Of a DNA stretch of 64,000 nucleotides, positions 53,798-62,562 are shown in pieces. The DNA lies in assembly GCF_020405205.1 (NCBI RefSeq), contig NZ_CP084469.1, positions 3,968,001-4,032,000 of the forward strand, given 5' to 3'. The DNA comes from Natrinema salinisoli (GTDB taxonomy: Archaea; Halobacteriota; Halobacteria; Halobacteriales; Natrialbaceae). The notes below the pieces were generated by a model. The model did not search any database, was not told the origin of the DNA, and saw only the letters and a program-made list of their open reading frames with translations. Every line of letters starts with the position of its first letter. The stretch's first letter is position 1. The position numbers and the translations under genes were made by a program.

Positions 53798-54403
53798 ATG
53801 GCAACCGCTGACGCGAGACGCCGGCTCCGCGAGCAGCCGATCGGTGCAACGATCGTCCTGACGATCGTCGGATACGCGCTGGTGCTCGGGACGTTCCTCC
53901 TGGACATCCCGCTCTATCCGGACTTGACGAACGCGCAGGTCAACCTGCTCTCCCACGTGATCGCGGTCATCAACACCACTGCGACGGTCGTGTTGGTGCT
54001 CGGCTGGTACTGGATCCGCGCCGGCGAGGTCGCGAAACACCGGGCTGCGATGAGTAGCGGGTTCGTGTTGATCCTCGGATTCCTGGTCGTCTACCTGCTC
54101 AAGGTCGGCGGCGGCGGGACGAAAGAGTTCGTCGGCCCCGATGTGGTCTACTACCCCTACCTCATCATGTTAGCGATCCACATCATTCTCTCGATCGTCT
54201 CGGTTCCGGTCGTCCTCTACGCGCTGGTGCTCGGAGTGACCCACACGCCCGCCGAGCTCCGGAACACGTCCCACGCTCGAGTCGGTCGGATCGCCGCGGG
54301 CTCGTGGATTCTGAGTCTCTTCCTGGGAGTCGTCACGTACGTCCTGCTCAACCACGCTTTCAGCTACGAGTTCGCGTCGATGATCGGTCCAGTTGGCTTC
54401 TAA
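53798..54403 (+). CDS. DUF420-family membrane protein
   Basis: 201 residues with five or six helices. Conserved His sit in NLLSHVIAVINTTATVVLVL, GEVAKHRAAMSSGFVLI, YLIMLAIHIILSIVSVPV and SHARVGRIA, a pattern typical of DUF420 proteins, which are often encoded near cytochrome oxidase assembly genes and may bind haem or copper. No oxidase gene is near here. The start at 53798 is the only suitable ATG. Confidence 0.78.
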   Translation: MATADARRRLREQPIGATIVLTIVGYALVLGTFLLDIPLYPDLTNAQVNLLSHVIAVINTTATVVLVLGWYWIRAGEVAKHRAAMSSGFVLILGFLVVYLLKVGGGGTKEFVGPDVVYYPYLIMLAIHIILSIVSVPVVLYALVLGVTHTPAELRNTSHARVGRIAAGSWILSLFLGVVTYVLLNHAFSYEFASMIGPVGF

Positions 54404-54502
54404 CCGACTCGTCTCGGGTTCGTTCCTTCCCCTACGTCGAGAAAGACACACCGCTGGGACCGACAAGTTATCCCGCTGGCCGTTCCTATTCCCGAGCAAC
54501 GA

Positions 54503-55402
54503 ATGCAATTCGTCGAAGAAATCGTCGTAGACGAGTTCCTTCCCACCATCAGGTCGCTTCTCGCCGGCGATCTTCGGGACCGCGGATTCACGCAGAGCGA
54601 CGTCGCCGAGGTGCTCGGCATCAGCCAGAGCGCCGTCTCGAAGTACGCCCACGGCGACGTCACGATCAACGACCGTATCGCCGAGGACGAGCGGGTCCGG
54701 ACGCTCGTCGACGAACTCGGTACCGGGCTGGCGGCCGGTGATATCTCGCCCGTGCAGGCCCTGATCGAGATCGAGGTCCTGATCCGCGACCTCGAGTCCG
54801 GCGGCGACCTCCTCGCACAGCTCCACGAGGAGGCCGTGCCGGAGCTCGCCGATCACGGCTCCGGATTCCGGGTTCACGACCCCGAGAGCGATCTCCGGAC
54901 GAGCGAGCGCGTCCTCTCGTCGCTCCGGCGCGGGCTGGGCATGCTCGAGACCGCCAGCGGATTCACGAACCTGATCCCCGCGGTCGGCTCGAATCTGGTC
55001 GCCTGTACGCCGGATGCCGAAGACGTCGACGACGTCGCGGGCGTCCCCGGGCGCATCTTCGACGTGAAAGGGCGAATGACGGTCCCTGCGGATCCCGAGT
55101 TCGGCGTCTCCGAGCACGTCGCACGCGTGTTGCTGGCCGCACGCCGCCACGGCGCGGACGTTTCGGCGGGGATCAACATCACGTACGAGCCGGAACTGAT
55201 CGACGACCTGACCGAGCGGGGTCACGTCGCCGCCGAGTTCGACGAATCGGGCGACGTCGCCTCGAGCGCCGGCGCGGCGATCGAGGACGAGCCCGACGCG
55301 ACGGTCCTGTACCAGACGGGTGGCATGGGGATCGAACCGCTCATCTACGTACTCGGTCCGGACGCGGAGTCCGTCGCGGACACGGTCCGGTCAATCATCT
55401 GA
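54503..55402 (+). CDS. HTH-ThiN regulator of thiamine genes
   Basis: 299 residues. Residues about 15-55 form a helix-turn-helix (GFTQSDVAEVLGISQSAVSK). From about 125 the sequence is a ThiN domain (LGMLETASGFTNLIPAVGSN, DVKGRMTVPADPEFGVSEHV, and TGGMGIEPLIYVLG at the end), which in thiamine synthesis makes thiamine phosphate. The HTH-ThiN fusion without ThiD marks archaeal ThiR-type repressors that sense thiamine phosphate. No thiamine biosynthesis gene is adjacent, so its regulon lies elsewhere. The start is MQFVEEIVVDEF. Confidence 0.8.
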   Translation: MQFVEEIVVDEFLPTIRSLLAGDLRDRGFTQSDVAEVLGISQSAVSKYAHGDVTINDRIAEDERVRTLVDELGTGLAAGDISPVQALIEIEVLIRDLESGGDLLAQLHEEAVPELADHGSGFRVHDPESDLRTSERVLSSLRRGLGMLETASGFTNLIPAVGSNLVACTPDAEDVDDVAGVPGRIFDVKGRMTVPADPEFGVSEHVARVLLAARRHGADVSAGINITYEPELIDDLTERGHVAAEFDESGDVASSAGAAIEDEPDATVLYQTGGMGIEPLIYVLGPDAESVADTVRSII

Positions 55403-55432
55403 GCCGCCGGTCGGCGGTAGTGAACGCAGGTC

Positions 55433-56119
55433 ATGTCTGAATCAGCACAGGACTTTTACGGCCGTTGGGCGCGTCTCTACGATCTGATCGCACGCCGAAC
55501 CCCCGGTATCGCACGGCTCCGTGAACGGGCGGCCGCCGCCTGTCGACTCGAGCCCGGCGACACCGTCGTCGAGATGGGCTGTGGCACGGGTGCGAACCTT
55601 CCGTATCTCCGGGAGCGAGTCGGTCCCGAGGGAACCGTGATCGGGATCGACTTCACGGGGCCGGTGCTCGAGCGGGCGCGTGCGGCCACCGCGGCGTACG
55701 ACAACGTCCACGTCCTGCGGGGAGATGCGACGCGGCCGCCGGTCGGCAGCGAGGGTCTCGAAGGAGAAGCCGGCGAGATCGACGCCGTCCTCGCGACGTT
55801 CGTCGTGGGGATGCTCGAGGACCCGGCGGGCGCGGTCGACGACTGGTGCGATCTCGTCGGTCCCGACGGCACCGTCGTCCTCGCCAACGCGGCCCGAAGC
55901 CAGGAGTGGTACGCCCCGCCGGTCAACGCCCTCTTCCGGGCAATCGTCGTCCTCTCGACGCCGCCGACGACGAAATTCCGGTACAAGGACGATCCCCACG
56001 TACGGCTCGACGAGAAGATCGACGCCGCACACGCCCGCCTCCGCGAGCGCGCCGTCGCCGTCGCGGACGAGACGCACGTCTTCGGCGTGGTTCGGCTTAC
56101 GGGTGGTCGGCTCGAGTGA
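55433..56119 (+). CDS. Class I SAM-dependent methyltransferase
   Basis: 228 residues. The SAM loop is DTVVEMGCGTGANLPYL near 42-58, the acidic end of strand two is VIGIDFTGPVLERAR, and motif IV is ATFVVGMLEDP. The head FYGRWARLYDLIARRTPG is like UbiE/phospholipid methyltransferases, and the C-terminus contains no metal site. Substrate could be a lipid or quinone. It follows the ThiN gene after 30 bases and may share its transcript. Confidence 0.8.
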   Translation: MSESAQDFYGRWARLYDLIARRTPGIARLRERAAAACRLEPGDTVVEMGCGTGANLPYLRERVGPEGTVIGIDFTGPVLERARAATAAYDNVHVLRGDATRPPVGSEGLEGEAGEIDAVLATFVVGMLEDPAGAVDDWCDLVGPDGTVVLANAARSQEWYAPPVNALFRAIVVLSTPPTTKFRYKDDPHVRLDEKIDAAHARLRERAVAVADETHVFGVVRLTGGRLE

Positions 56120-56149
56120 GGGAAGTGATAACCGCGCCGTTCCGACCGG

Positions 56150-56560
56150 TTACGCCGTCGCCTCGAGCCCCTCGTACTCCCGAATCCGCCGCGCCATCCC
56201 GTCGGGGATCGGGCTCGGTCGCTCCGTCTCGGGGTCGACGTGGACGATCGTGGTTTCGGCCGTCGCCGCGACTGCGCCGTCGGCCCGGATCTCGTAGCTC
56301 ATGGTGCAACTCGAATTGCCGAGCCGCGATACGGAGAGCGCGATCGTGGGGTCGTCGCCCATTCTGACCGGGCGGTCGTAGGCGATCTCGAGGTTCGCCA
56401 TGACGAAGGAGATCTCTTCCGAGGGCAGTGCCGCGACCTCACGGAGGTAGCTGGTGCGGGCGATCTCGAGGTAGCTGGCGTAGACGGCGTGGTTGACGTG
56501 GTCGAGCGGATCGAGGTCGCGATAGCGGACGGGAACGTCGACGGTAAACTCGGCACTCAT
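56150..56560 (-). CDS. Acyl-CoA thioesterase, hot-dog fold
   Basis: 136 residues from the ATG at 56560 (MSAEFTVDVPVRYRDLDPLD); the frame extends upstream but includes low-complexity residues. RYRDLDPLDHVNHAVYASYL carries the 4HBT catalytic Asp and the following helix, and ISFVMANLEIAYDRPVRMGD and TMSYEIRADGAVAATAETTI complete the fold. It hydrolyses an acyl-CoA of unknown chain, probably in lipid or aromatic metabolism. It is convergent with the methyltransferase. Confidence 0.82.
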   Translation of the reverse strand: MSAEFTVDVPVRYRDLDPLDHVNHAVYASYLEIARTSYLREVAALPSEEISFVMANLEIAYDRPVRMGDDPTIALSVSRLGNSSCTMSYEIRADGAVAATAETTIVHVDPETERPSPIPDGMARRIREYEGLEATA

Positions 56561-56956
56561 TGTATGTTTTACGAGCGGGCTGAGACAAAAGTACGCACCG
56601 GTTCGAGTACTCTTGCCTCCTGCTTCAGGGAAGGGAAGCGGCGGGAAAGACAGATATTGCGCCAATTATCTGGGAATGATGCCGAATGAACCCGTGAATG
56701 GGATCGGTGATCGAGGAGCGACCCCCTTCGAGAAGAGTGCCCTGCTATCGTGGCGGCAGGGAATCGCCACGCCCTCCCCAGCCGATTCGTTCGCTTGCGA
56801 GGGGTTCACTCCGTTCCCCCTCGCTTCGCTCACTCATCCCTCGCGCTGTCGGCTGCCTTCGCTAGCGCTCAGACAGCCGACAGCGCGCGCCACCGCATAT
56901 CAGTTCGGTAGCTGAAATCGATAGAGCATTTTCCGTACACATCAGCCGCTCCGTTG
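56561..56956. other. Intergenic stretch with a long inverted repeat
   Basis: 396 bases. A 14-base perfect inverted repeat, CGCGCTGTCGGCTG (56842-56855) and CAGCCGACAGCGCG (56874-56887), flanks 18 bases. The surrounding text is dense in GAGCG/TCGCT runs, a common haloarchaeal intergenic pattern. It is downstream of one convergent gene and may act as a bidirectional terminator. No gene is seen. Confidence 0.45.
56842..56887. repeat. 14-bp inverted repeat, possible terminator or attachment site
   Basis: Arms CGCGCTGTCGGCTG and CAGCCGACAGCGCG are exact reverse complements with an 18-base spacer. In RNA the stem would be very stable. It lies upstream of the thioesterase gene and downstream of the stop at 56957 on the minus strand. 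Confidence 0.6.
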
Positions 56957-57718
56957 TCACTCGTACAGCCGCGCATGATCGCTGCAGAACGCGGGCTCAC
57001 GCAGCTGGGCGTCGATCAGGTCTTCGTGGTAGTGGGCGTTGAACAGTCGACACACCTCCCGATCGCAAAAGGCCTCGCCCGTCTCGAGGTAGTGGTACGC
57101 CTGCAGGACGTATCCCCGCAGCGCGTCGGTCGTTCGCGGATCGTCTTCCACGAGGAAGTCGCCCTCGACCTGGTTCTCGAGGACCTCTCGCGGCGGCGCG
57201 TCGCCGGATAGGAGGGCGTGACGTTGCTTTTCTTTGTAGTAGGCCTCGGGTTTGGCGGGCGCTTCGTAGAGCCCCGGTACCGAGACCAGCGCCGGCTGCC
57301 CGAGGATGTTCACGCGCTTGTGCCAGCGGCCGTCGTGGTCGCCCCAGGTCCCGACGGCCCGATCGAGAATCGGGACGTGCAGCGTCTCGAGCCCCCGTTC
57401 CGCCGCGGGAAGCGCGGAATTGAGCGCTCGCTGAATCTGGACGCCGTCGTAGAGGACGCCGCCCTCGCGCTCGGGGTGCTCGAGCGCGCGCTCCTCGTAG
57501 CGGATCGTCCCGAGCATCGTATTACCAGTTTCGCGCTCGTACGGCGAGGGGACCCGCGCCTCGGCGAAGCGTTCGGGGAGGTTTTCGGTGCGGTGGACCT
57601 CGAAAAAGCGATCGCGGACGGTCACGTCGGCGTCGATCCGTTCCGTAAGCCAGTCAGCGATCGCGTCGACGTCGCAGACCGTCGTCGGTGCTCGATAGAG
57701 GACGACGCTATCGACCAT
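56957..57718 (-). CDS. Uncharacterised protein with C-terminal Cys/His cluster
   Basis: 253 residues. The middle has ALNSALPAAERGLETLHVPI and YYKEKQRHALLSGDAPPREV, and the end reads FCDREVCRLFNAHYHEDLID and FCSDHARLYE. The spacing Cys-x4-Cys, His-x-His and Cys-x2-His could bind zinc. I recall a putative archaeal metallopeptidase family with a similar Cys-rich end, but cannot confirm the match. The start MVDSVVLYRAPTTVCD is the only ATG. Confidence 0.6.
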   Translation of the reverse strand: MVDSVVLYRAPTTVCDVDAIADWLTERIDADVTVRDRFFEVHRTENLPERFAEARVPSPYERETGNTMLGTIRYEERALEHPEREGGVLYDGVQIQRALNSALPAAERGLETLHVPILDRAVGTWGDHDGRWHKRVNILGQPALVSVPGLYEAPAKPEAYYKEKQRHALLSGDAPPREVLENQVEGDFLVEDDPRTTDALRGYVLQAYHYLETGEAFCDREVCRLFNAHYHEDLIDAQLREPAFCSDHARLYE

Positions 57719-57938
57719 GGTGCGTACTGAGTGGAGACGATTCGAACGGTCGATCGGTCCCTCGAGCGGCGCGGATCGACGGTTCGTCGGGGCAACCCGC
57801 AGTCATATCCCGATTGTATTACTCGGTGGTTAAAACGGATTGCGGTTCGGTGGTTCGACCAAGTGACTCGAGCGGCTCGCTCGAGTCGGTGATTCGTCCG
57901 GAACGGCCCGTGGGACGGAAGTCGATCGTCTCACCGGA

Positions 57939-60548
57939 TCAGTGGTGATACCAAGTATCGTCGTCATTCCGCTGATCGCCAGCGTCACCGTCGCCACCGG
58001 TCTCGGCGCTGTCCGAGCCAAGGCTCGAGTCCGTCTCCGCGACCGCTTCGAGGAGGTGTCGCTCGCGGACGCGATCGCTGGCCCGCATCGCCCGCCGGGC
58101 CGCGTTGTCGGCAAGCAGGGCGATATCGCTGGCCGCGTATCCGTCGGTGGCGTCGACGACCGCTTCCCAGGAGATGTCGGCGGCGACCGGCCGGTCCGCG
58201 AGGTGAACCCGAAGGATCTCCCTGCGCGCGGTCGCGTCCGGCGGCGGTACTTCGATCCGCTCGTCGAAGCGGCCGGACCGCAAGACGGCGTCGTCGATAT
58301 CGGTGATGCGGTTCGTCGCGGCGACGACCACGACCGCCTCGTCCCCGAGGGACTCGAGTTCGGTGAGCAACTGATTGACCAGCTGGCGCTGACTGGCGTT
58401 CCCACCGTCGGTTCGCGCGCCGGCGATGCCGTCGATTTCGTCGAGAAAGACCACGCAGGGGGCGTTCTGGCGGGCGATCTCGAAGAGATCGGCGACGTTC
58501 CGTGCAGGCTTGCCCATCCACTTGCTCGTCAGGTCCGCTGGGGCCACTTCGAGGAAGGAATAGTCGAGTTCGCCGGCGAACGCACCGGCGACGTGCGTCT
58601 TCCCACAGCCCGGCGGGCCGTGTAGCAGGAGCCCGCTCGTGACGCCCAGTCCGTACTCGGCGTACCGATCCGCGTTCTCGAGGGGATCGATCACCGTGTC
58701 GTGCAACCGCTCTTTCAGGTCGTCCATCCCGCCGACGTCGTCGAATCCGCGGTCGACCGTCGGGGTGACGAGCGACCGGGCGCTCAGATCGACACCGTCG
58801 GGCTGGGTAATCGTCTTCCCGTCGCCCAGCGCTCCGCCCGCCCAGTCGGGAACGCTCGAATCGACGGCCTCGACGGCGGCGAGCAGGTGCTCGGAATCGA
58901 TCAGGTCGTCGTCTCGAAGCGCCCGGCGCGCCGCGTCCGTCGCGATGTACTCGAGGTCGCTCGCCGCGTATCCGGCGGTGCGGTCGACGACGGACTCGAG
59001 CGCCAGATCGTCGACGACCGGTCGCTCCTCGAGGTGTATCTCGAGGATCTCCTCGCGAGCGGCCGCGTCCGGCGGCGGGACCTCGATCCGCTCGTCGAAC
59101 CGGCCGGTCCGCAGGATCGCGTCGTCGACGTCTTCGAGCAGGTTCGTCGCCGCGAGCACCAATACGCCGTCCGAAACGGCCTCGAGTTCGGTCAGGAGCT
59201 GGTTGACCATTCCCCGTTCGCTCGTGCTCGACTGGTCCTCCCGGGCGCTCGCGATGGCGTCGATCTCGTCCAGAAAGAGCACGCACGGCCGGTTCGCCTC
59301 GGCGATGGCGAAAACGTCCTGGACGTTCTCGGCGGGTTTGCCCATGTACTTGCTCGAGAGGTCGGCAGGGGTCACCTTGAGGAACGAATAGTCGAGTTCC
59401 CCGGCCAGCGCACCGGCCACGTAGGTCTTGCCACAGCCGGGCGGTCCGTGGAGCAAGACGCCGGAGACGGGGTCGAGCCCGTACTCCCGGAACTGGTCGG
59501 GGCGTTCGACCGGGCCGATGACGGTCCGTCGTAACGTCTGCTCGAGATCGGCCATGCCGCCGATGTCGGCGAAACAGCGATCCGGGGCCGGGTCCACCAG
59601 CGTCTCGGCGTCGAGCTCCGCGGTCTCGGGCTGGACGGGTTCGGAGCTGCCGGATTGCGGTTCGCCGCGATCGTCGGCTCCGCCGGTGGCAGTCGACCGC
59701 TCGTCCGCTGTCTCTGCCGCGTCGGACGCGCTATCGTCGCGTCCGTCCCCGGGGTCGCCGGTCTGTCCGTCCGGGTCAGTGCTATCGCTCGAGTCGGAGC
59801 CGGAATCGTCGGCCCCCGACGGATCGGTCGGCTGCCGAATCGACGTGTGGGCGTACCGGGCGAGGCGGCTCTTATCCGTGCGGAAAAACGCGGAGAGCCA
59901 CTCGTGTGGCGAATCGTTGTCCTCGCGTGTGTCCTCCGGATCTCGTACGACGCCGATGAGGTCGCGCTCGTCGGGTCGATACACTTCACAGACCCAGAAC
60001 GGCAGATAGAGTCGCGTCACGTCCGCGATGCCGTCGAACGCCGCGGGATCGAGATCCGACGGCAGCCCGAACGTGTCGACCAGTCCCTCGACGTACGACG
60101 ACGTGATCGACGCGGGATCGTCGAACCGGTGGGACTCGGCCACGTCAGCGAGCCGCTCCGGGAGCAACCGGCGCGCTCGCTGGGTCGGAACCTGAAAATC
60201 GAGCAGGACCGTCCGGCCGAGTCCCGGTCGATCCAGCCCCAGGTCGTACGCGTCGAGCGACACGGACTCGAGCGAGTCCGTTTCCGACCGGTACCGCTGT
60301 AGCGCGGCGTGATTGTCGGCCCAGAGCCCGTCGAGCAATGTCACGCCGTGGGTAGTTTCGTCCCCCCACGGGAGCCGACTCTCCCGTTCGTAGCGGTATT
60401 CGACCCGGAACACCGGGTAGAGAACGCGGTGGAGCCTCGTGAGCTCTGCATCCGGTCCGACGGCTTCCGTCGCGTAGGCCTCGAGCGAGTGCTTGATCGC
60501 TCCCGCGGCCGGTACCATCCGGTCGATCTCGACGGTGTCCGGAATCAT
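57939..60548 (-). CDS. Double-AAA ATPase with a distinct N-terminal domain
   Basis: 869 residues. Two Cdc48-like AAA modules: Walker A GPPGCGKT at 368-375 and 644-651, Walker B FLDEID at 425-430 and 701-706, and arginine fingers in GRFDERIE in both. Pore loops differ (SSKYMGKPAENV and TSKWMGKPARNV), both with an aromatic residue. The first 235 residues are unlike the Cdc48 N domain: they begin MIPDTVEIDRMVPAAGAIKH and contain YPVFRVEYRY and RLYLPFWVCEVY. An acidic Ser/Asp/Gly linker (240-310) follows. It may unfold a specific substrate; the true Cdc48 is elsewhere. Confidence 0.82.
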   Translation of the reverse strand: MIPDTVEIDRMVPAAGAIKHSLEAYATEAVGPDAELTRLHRVLYPVFRVEYRYERESRLPWGDETTHGVTLLDGLWADNHAALQRYRSETDSLESVSLDAYDLGLDRPGLGRTVLLDFQVPTQRARRLLPERLADVAESHRFDDPASITSSYVEGLVDTFGLPSDLDPAAFDGIADVTRLYLPFWVCEVYRPDERDLIGVVRDPEDTREDNDSPHEWLSAFFRTDKSRLARYAHTSIRQPTDPSGADDSGSDSSDSTDPDGQTGDPGDGRDDSASDAAETADERSTATGGADDRGEPQSGSSEPVQPETAELDAETLVDPAPDRCFADIGGMADLEQTLRRTVIGPVERPDQFREYGLDPVSGVLLHGPPGCGKTYVAGALAGELDYSFLKVTPADLSSKYMGKPAENVQDVFAIAEANRPCVLFLDEIDAIASAREDQSSTSERGMVNQLLTELEAVSDGVLVLAATNLLEDVDDAILRTGRFDERIEVPPPDAAAREEILEIHLEERPVVDDLALESVVDRTAGYAASDLEYIATDAARRALRDDDLIDSEHLLAAVEAVDSSVPDWAGGALGDGKTITQPDGVDLSARSLVTPTVDRGFDDVGGMDDLKERLHDTVIDPLENADRYAEYGLGVTSGLLLHGPPGCGKTHVAGAFAGELDYSFLEVAPADLTSKWMGKPARNVADLFEIARQNAPCVVFLDEIDGIAGARTDGGNASQRQLVNQLLTELESLGDEAVVVVAATNRITDIDDAVLRSGRFDERIEVPPPDATARREILRVHLADRPVAADISWEAVVDATDGYAASDIALLADNAARRAMRASDRVRERHLLEAVAETDSSLGSDSAETGGDGDAGDQRNDDDTWYHH

Positions 60549-60800
60549 TCGTTTTCGTCTCCCCCCAGTCGCAAGGGCCGACGGTGTGCCCGGCCCGTTC
60601 GGTGTGTCGTCATTACCAACTGATACATACTGGACCGAAATGACAGTATCGGTTGGATTTAGTTACTACCTGCCAACAATTAATGATTTGGCCCGTGACT
60701 GACGGGCGGGTTTCGCTCGAGACGCCTCCGGTGAATCGCATGACTACGTCGAGGCAAACCGGTACGACTGGGAGTAAAAGCGGGAGACTGGGGATGATCA

Positions 60801-60860
60801 CTGTCTAAAATCCCCCGCTTCACTGTAAAAGTCGAAGCACTTGCCAAAAACGCTGTTAGT
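60801..60860 (+). pseudogene. Left IS5-type transposase N-terminal remnant
   Basis: Read on the plus strand, 20 codons give LSKIPRFTVKVEALAKNAVS, the N-terminal segment of haloarchaeal IS5-type transposases. A stop precedes it and the frame diverges afterwards. The first 25 bases match 62921-62945 in inverted orientation at 22 of 25 positions. Confidence 0.6.
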
Positions 60861-60971
60861 GGTCGAGGTCGGCGACGCCCTGTTCCCCGAAGTAGGCGGT
60901 GACAACGTCGTCGATGGCTTCGATCGGCACGCCTGGCCCGAGTTCCTCGATGGCGATGGTCTGGGCTTGAG
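60856..60971 (-). pseudogene. C-terminal fragment of an unidentified gene
   Basis: Read on the minus strand, the sequence encodes AQTIAIEELGPGVPIEAIDD and then VVTAYFGEQGVADLDH before a TAA at 60856-60858. The residues look protein-like, GC-rich and end naturally, but upstream the DNA becomes AT-rich and the frame is lost. It is probably the tail of a gene cut by the insertion that brought the island. The family is not recognised. Confidence 0.45.
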
Positions 60972-61143
60972 AATAAAATCAGACTGTATTGATACGAATA
61001 TCTAAGCAACCCTAAAATAATTCCATATTTCATCCATTTTCACAACTAGTTCACAGCGCGCATTTTATTAGAATAGTATATTATTATTAGTGGACGGTGA
61101 AATCGAAACGTTCTTTTTTGTTAAGGGGAAATAACTATTTGCA

Positions 61144-62235
61144 ATGGTTGAAAACCATGGCAGACGGAAATGGCTTCGTGGTATCGGCATTGGAACTGCA
61201 TCCCTGGCTATTCCAGGTACAGCACTTGCTGATGGAACCAATGGAGACGAAGCAAGAGCAAACGATTACGATCGAGATGAAGGCAATCTCGATCTGACAG
61301 TCGAAACGGTTGAACTCGATGGGAAGACCGCTATCCTTTCTGTTTGTGAAGACACTGAAACTGGAGAGGAAGCAGCGTTTGTTTCCGAGATTGAAACTTC
61401 AGAGGCAGGAGTCCAATCGACGCAAGGCAAACTCAAAGGAGAGTTGACTCCGGCGACAGAGCCAGCTGTTGGGGCCCAAACCGCAGAAGCAGACGATGCT
61501 TCGCTCCTGAAGAGAAGTGATCCAGAAAAGGTGAAAGAAGTGATTCGGAAACTCGATGGAAATGATGTTGGCACTCTGGATCACGCTCCAGGCGGATGGG
61601 AAGGAGTGATTCAGGACCTTCCTACTGAGGCCGAAGATTACATCGTGCGTGCCGAATGGTATATGAACGACCTGGAGGAAGATTGTGAGGCTGATTTCTG
61701 GGAAGCTCCGACTCATTGGCAGTTTGGGATCGGTGTCGAATGGACAGACCTTATGGATGATTTGATTTCAAATGTTGTGTTTGGAACAATCCTAGGTCTT
61801 CTAGTCGGCGCAGGCTTGGGTGCCGCAGCAGGATCAATTACGGGACCAGGTGCAGTGGTAGCAGGTAAAGCAGGTGGAGTGATCGGAGCAGTTACTGGAT
61901 CCGTAGCAAGCGTAGTGTGGGACAACACAAAGGAATCGAAGTATCTCACATTTGGTTACCAAGATACTGATTTTTGTGCAGATGCTTGGAGGTTCGAAAC
62001 CTGTGTGCCCGGTATGCGAATCTTCGGAAATGGGCACTATCTCGATGAATCGGAGGACATCGGGTCATTCGGCAAACACCCTGGTCATATGAGAGACCAA
62101 GAGACGATTGTGAGTGCAGTTGGGGAGACAGCGTTACCAGGATTCCCGATCAACACCACCCGAGAACTCGTCGAATGGTTCATTGATAATGCTGGTGACC
62201 TCGATATAGACATATCGAACCCATTCGCCTTGTAG
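61144..62235 (+). CDS. Tat-exported protein with glycine-rich hydrophobic segment
   Basis: 363 residues, unlike neighbours in composition (low GC, A/T-ending codons). The head has RRKWLRGIGIGTASLAIPGT, a Tat signal ending GTALA near 29. Residues 31-200 are acidic and polar. Residues 208-258 are hydrophobic and glycine-rich (VFGTILGLLVGAGLGAAAGS and GKAGGVIGAVTGSVASVVW), like a glycine-zipper or pore-forming segment. Cys occur at 68, 181, 278 and 287. The end (FPINTTRELVEWFIDNAGDL) is polar. No known family is recognised. Similarity in plan to secreted halocin-type toxins is only structural. It may form a pair with the membrane gene after it. Confidence 0.6.
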   Translation: MVENHGRRKWLRGIGIGTASLAIPGTALADGTNGDEARANDYDRDEGNLDLTVETVELDGKTAILSVCEDTETGEEAAFVSEIETSEAGVQSTQGKLKGELTPATEPAVGAQTAEADDASLLKRSDPEKVKEVIRKLDGNDVGTLDHAPGGWEGVIQDLPTEAEDYIVRAEWYMNDLEEDCEADFWEAPTHWQFGIGVEWTDLMDDLISNVVFGTILGLLVGAGLGAAAGSITGPGAVVAGKAGGVIGAVTGSVASVVWDNTKESKYLTFGYQDTDFCADAWRFETCVPGMRIFGNGHYLDESEDIGSFGKHPGHMRDQETIVSAVGETALPGFPINTTRELVEWFIDNAGDLDIDISNPFAL

Positions 62236-62300
62236 AATTAGAAAACACCATACAACACATTATTTTCCCCACTGGACCAAAGAATATATGTGAACGGACC

Positions 62301-62306
62301 AAGGAG
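62301..62306 (+). promoter_or_regulatory. Ribosome binding site AAGGAG before the small membrane gene
   Basis: AAGGAG sits 7 bases before the ATG at 62314, a clear Shine-Dalgarno match that decides this start over the in-frame ATG at 62290. Strong sites are not common in this otherwise mostly leaderless region. Confidence 0.55.
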
Positions 62307-62313
62307 TATTAAC

Positions 62314-62562
62314 ATGGAAGAAGTAGATACTAATGAAAAGAAAGAATCGAGCGAGAGTGCTATAGGGGCTTTTCTATTCATTGCAGCAGGGGGAATTACA
62401 GGAGGTGCTGTTGCTTATGCAGTCATGACAATCGCAGATATATTTATTTCAATAGATGGATCAAATCTCATTTATTCATTAGCAGAAGCAAGTGTTACAA
62501 TAGTATTGGTGATATTGTATATACAAATTTTCAGCAATTATTATTTATATAGGCTTGAATAA
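62314..62562 (+). CDS. Small membrane protein, partner of the exported protein?
   Basis: 82 residues. A polar acidic head MEEVDTNEKKESSESA is followed by helices at about 17-42 and 55-77, the first with a GGITGGA stretch. It is AT-rich like the upstream gene, 78 bases downstream of its stop, and has a clear ribosome binding site. The combination of a secreted hydrophobic protein and a small membrane protein is the layout of a toxin-immunity or effector-partner pair. No homology is known to me. Confidence 0.5.
   Translation: MEEVDTNEKKESSESAIGAFLFIAAGGITGGAVAYAVMTIADIFISIDGSNLIYSLAEASVTIVLVILYIQIFSNYYLYRLE

Larger units (their letters stand above)
60549..61143. other. Intergenic border of the AT-rich island
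   Basis: 595 bases. It holds the left IS5-type remnant (60801-60860), a 38-codon C-terminal fragment on the minus strand (60856-60971) and, from about 60970, a sharply AT-rich stretch leading to the exported-protein gene. Short plus-strand frames between 60680 and 60810 have no family match. Confidence 0.5.

Noticed and set aside
60683-60808. 41-codon frame left of the IS5 relic
   Set aside because: No family match and it ends inside the relic; treated as chance.
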